Source of the DNA: Beggiatoa leptomitoformis
Lineage (GTDB): Bacteria > Pseudomonadota > Gammaproteobacteria > Beggiatoales > Beggiatoaceae
Reading direction: 5' to 3'
Length of the DNA stretch: 64,000 bases
Assembly: GCF_001305575.3 (NCBI RefSeq)
Contig: NZ_CP012373.2
Span: 372,001 to 436,000, forward strand
In this document: in pieces, positions 63,071 through 64,000 of the stretch
How positions within the stretch are numbered: position 1 is the stretch's first letter
How the letters are laid out: each line of letters opens with the position of its first letter
Position numbers and translations under genes: made by a program
The notes under the pieces: model-generated
What the model was told of the DNA's origin: nothing
What the model saw: the letters and a program-made list of their open reading frames with translations, nothing else
The model's database searches: none

Positions 63071-64000
63071 TGACGCTATATCTTCCTTCTCCAGATGGGA
63101 TTAAAAAAAAATTTTTTCAAAAGCTTTGGGGTGGTATGAAGTCCATTTTTACGCCACAAGCATATGTTGCCGATAAAAATCAAGAAACACAGTTTTATTT
63201 AGAAGCCAGTCGTCAAGCGCAAAATCAGCAATTACATGAAGAACGTCAAGCCTTGCAGAAAGCTGAAATGCAGTTGCGAGCATGGCAACATCAAAGCAAT
63301 TTAGACTTTCAAGCAGAACAGCAGGAAGCACAACGTTTATTAACGTTGCAAGAAGGTGAGCGTAATCGAGCGATGATGCGCGAATTAGAAGAATTACGAC
63401 AAGATTTTCAAGCGCACGAAAATCAATTAAGTCGTGAACATAGTTTAAAAGTTGAAGAATTCCGCGCAAATATGCAACGTTGGGTGATTACTGAGCAGAA
63501 AGCAACACAATTACGACTTAAAGAAATTGATGTGCAACTTGCGCGGGAATTGCGTTTGTTTGACCGTGAAACGGCATTAGGCAATATTCGCGAGCAACGA
63601 CGTTTACAAAATTTGCCGATTTGTGTTACAGCTGACCAGTTGTTAAGCAGTTCTGAGTTTATTTCTCCGTTGCATGTGTTTATTTCTCCACCACGTTTGC
63701 GGGCGGAGCGGGTGGCTCATGCCTCGACAGTGGAGGAAAAAGACCCAACGCGCTTGTTACCGCCGATGGAAACGCATTTAGCGACAAAATTGCGGGCGTT
63801 TTTTCAGCGTTATAACGAGCAACAACGTCCCGTTGGTTTGGTCAGTGGCGCGTGGATGAGCAAGACTTTGTATGGTGATGCAGCCGCATTACAAGTGTTT
63901 ACCGAGTTAAAAACGGAGGCGGTGTTAATTTTAGAATCCAGTTTAGAAGGCTATACCTTTACGTTAAATTATGCGTTTTGGGGGATGAATTGGGATAAAC
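63071..64000 (+). CDS. Coiled-coil protein of unknown function (3' end beyond the window)
   Basis: An open frame of 310 codons runs off the right edge. Residues about 40-185 are a Gln/Glu/Arg/Leu-rich coiled coil (EASRQAQNQQLHEERQALQK, MMRELEELRQDFQAH). A globular part follows (NLPICVTADQLLSS, VFISPPRLRAERVAHAS, RPVGLVSGAWMSKTLYGDAA, VLILESSLEGYTFTLNYAFW). A ribosome site (AAGGGG) precedes the ATG. I do not recognise the family; the long coiled coil and globular part recall scaffold proteins of accessory systems, but this is not established. Confidence 0.75.

Noticed and set aside
63149-63469. Minus-strand frame of 106 codons inside the last gene
   Set aside because: It is opposite a coiled-coil coding region with strong codon structure and has no ribosome site; it is a shadow frame.

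Overview
The window looks like chromosome from an AT-rich gammaproteobacterium, most likely a Beggiatoa-type member of the Thiotrichales. This is inferred from gene content: gammaproteobacterial gene orders (lepA-lepB-DUF4845-rnc-era, rseC beside a DegP/MucD protease, fmt-def), a class I PHA synthase, many large PAS/hybrid histidine kinases, a gliding-type (MglA-like) GTPase, and frequent palindromic repeats. No 16S gene is present, so the genus is not proven.

Layout. 1-3.6 kb: tail of a hybrid kinase, bioH-bioC (pimeloyl-ACP synthesis for biotin) and an O-antigen-ligase-like membrane protein. 3.6-9.6 kb: an MglA-like GTPase carrying 25 tandem copies of a 34-residue acidic repeat, divergent from a two-domain metallophosphoesterase. 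9.6-14.1 kb: a chemoreceptor with a C-terminal CheR/CheB tether, ygfZ and a secreted DUF922 protein. 14.1-17.3 kb: an HlyD/ABC/ABC-2 permease exporter operon. 17.4-17.6 kb: tRNA-Arg(CCT) and tRNA-Ala(CGC). 17.7-28 kb: a hybrid kinase, gspB, a YejF-like double ABC ATPase, phaC, and a REC-kinase/hybrid kinase pair. 28-29.6 kb: fmt and def. 29.8-32.6 kb: a hybrid kinase whose last codons are cut off by an 851-bp IS5/IS427-type element with a 2-bp TA duplication. 32.7-34.7 kb: tonB-exbB-exbD behind a Fur-box-like site. 34.8-42 kb: era, rnc, DUF4845, lepB, lepA, a glutaredoxin-like gene, mucD and rseC. 42.3-46.1 kb: a GNAT/C39-peptidase fusion, a RimK-family ATP-grasp ligase and an orphan HupH/HyaF-like protein. 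46.2-53.3 kb: a MITE with a 5-bp duplication, sixA, a polyphosphate:AMP phosphotransferase, a flippase-like membrane protein, hisN, an M48 protease, a lytic transglycosylase and an unknown exported protein. 53.6-62.5 kb: a SPOR protein, serS, msbA, tmRNA, a MobA-like nucleotidyltransferase, mutL, mlaD and a glycosyltransferase. 62.6-64 kb: a small beta-flower-like protein and the start of a coiled-coil protein that runs off the window.

Most of the window is housekeeping. The parts most likely to hold undescribed biology are (i) the repeat-expanded GTPase with its divergent phosphoesterase, which may share a degenerate kinase-like module, and (ii) the GNAT-C39 / RimK ATP-grasp / HupH cluster, which has the parts expected of a peptide-ligation and peptide-cleavage system of unknown substrate. 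Three structurally different palindromic repeat elements and one IS show recent small-element activity; the IS and one MITE allow exact reconstruction of the sequence before insertion.
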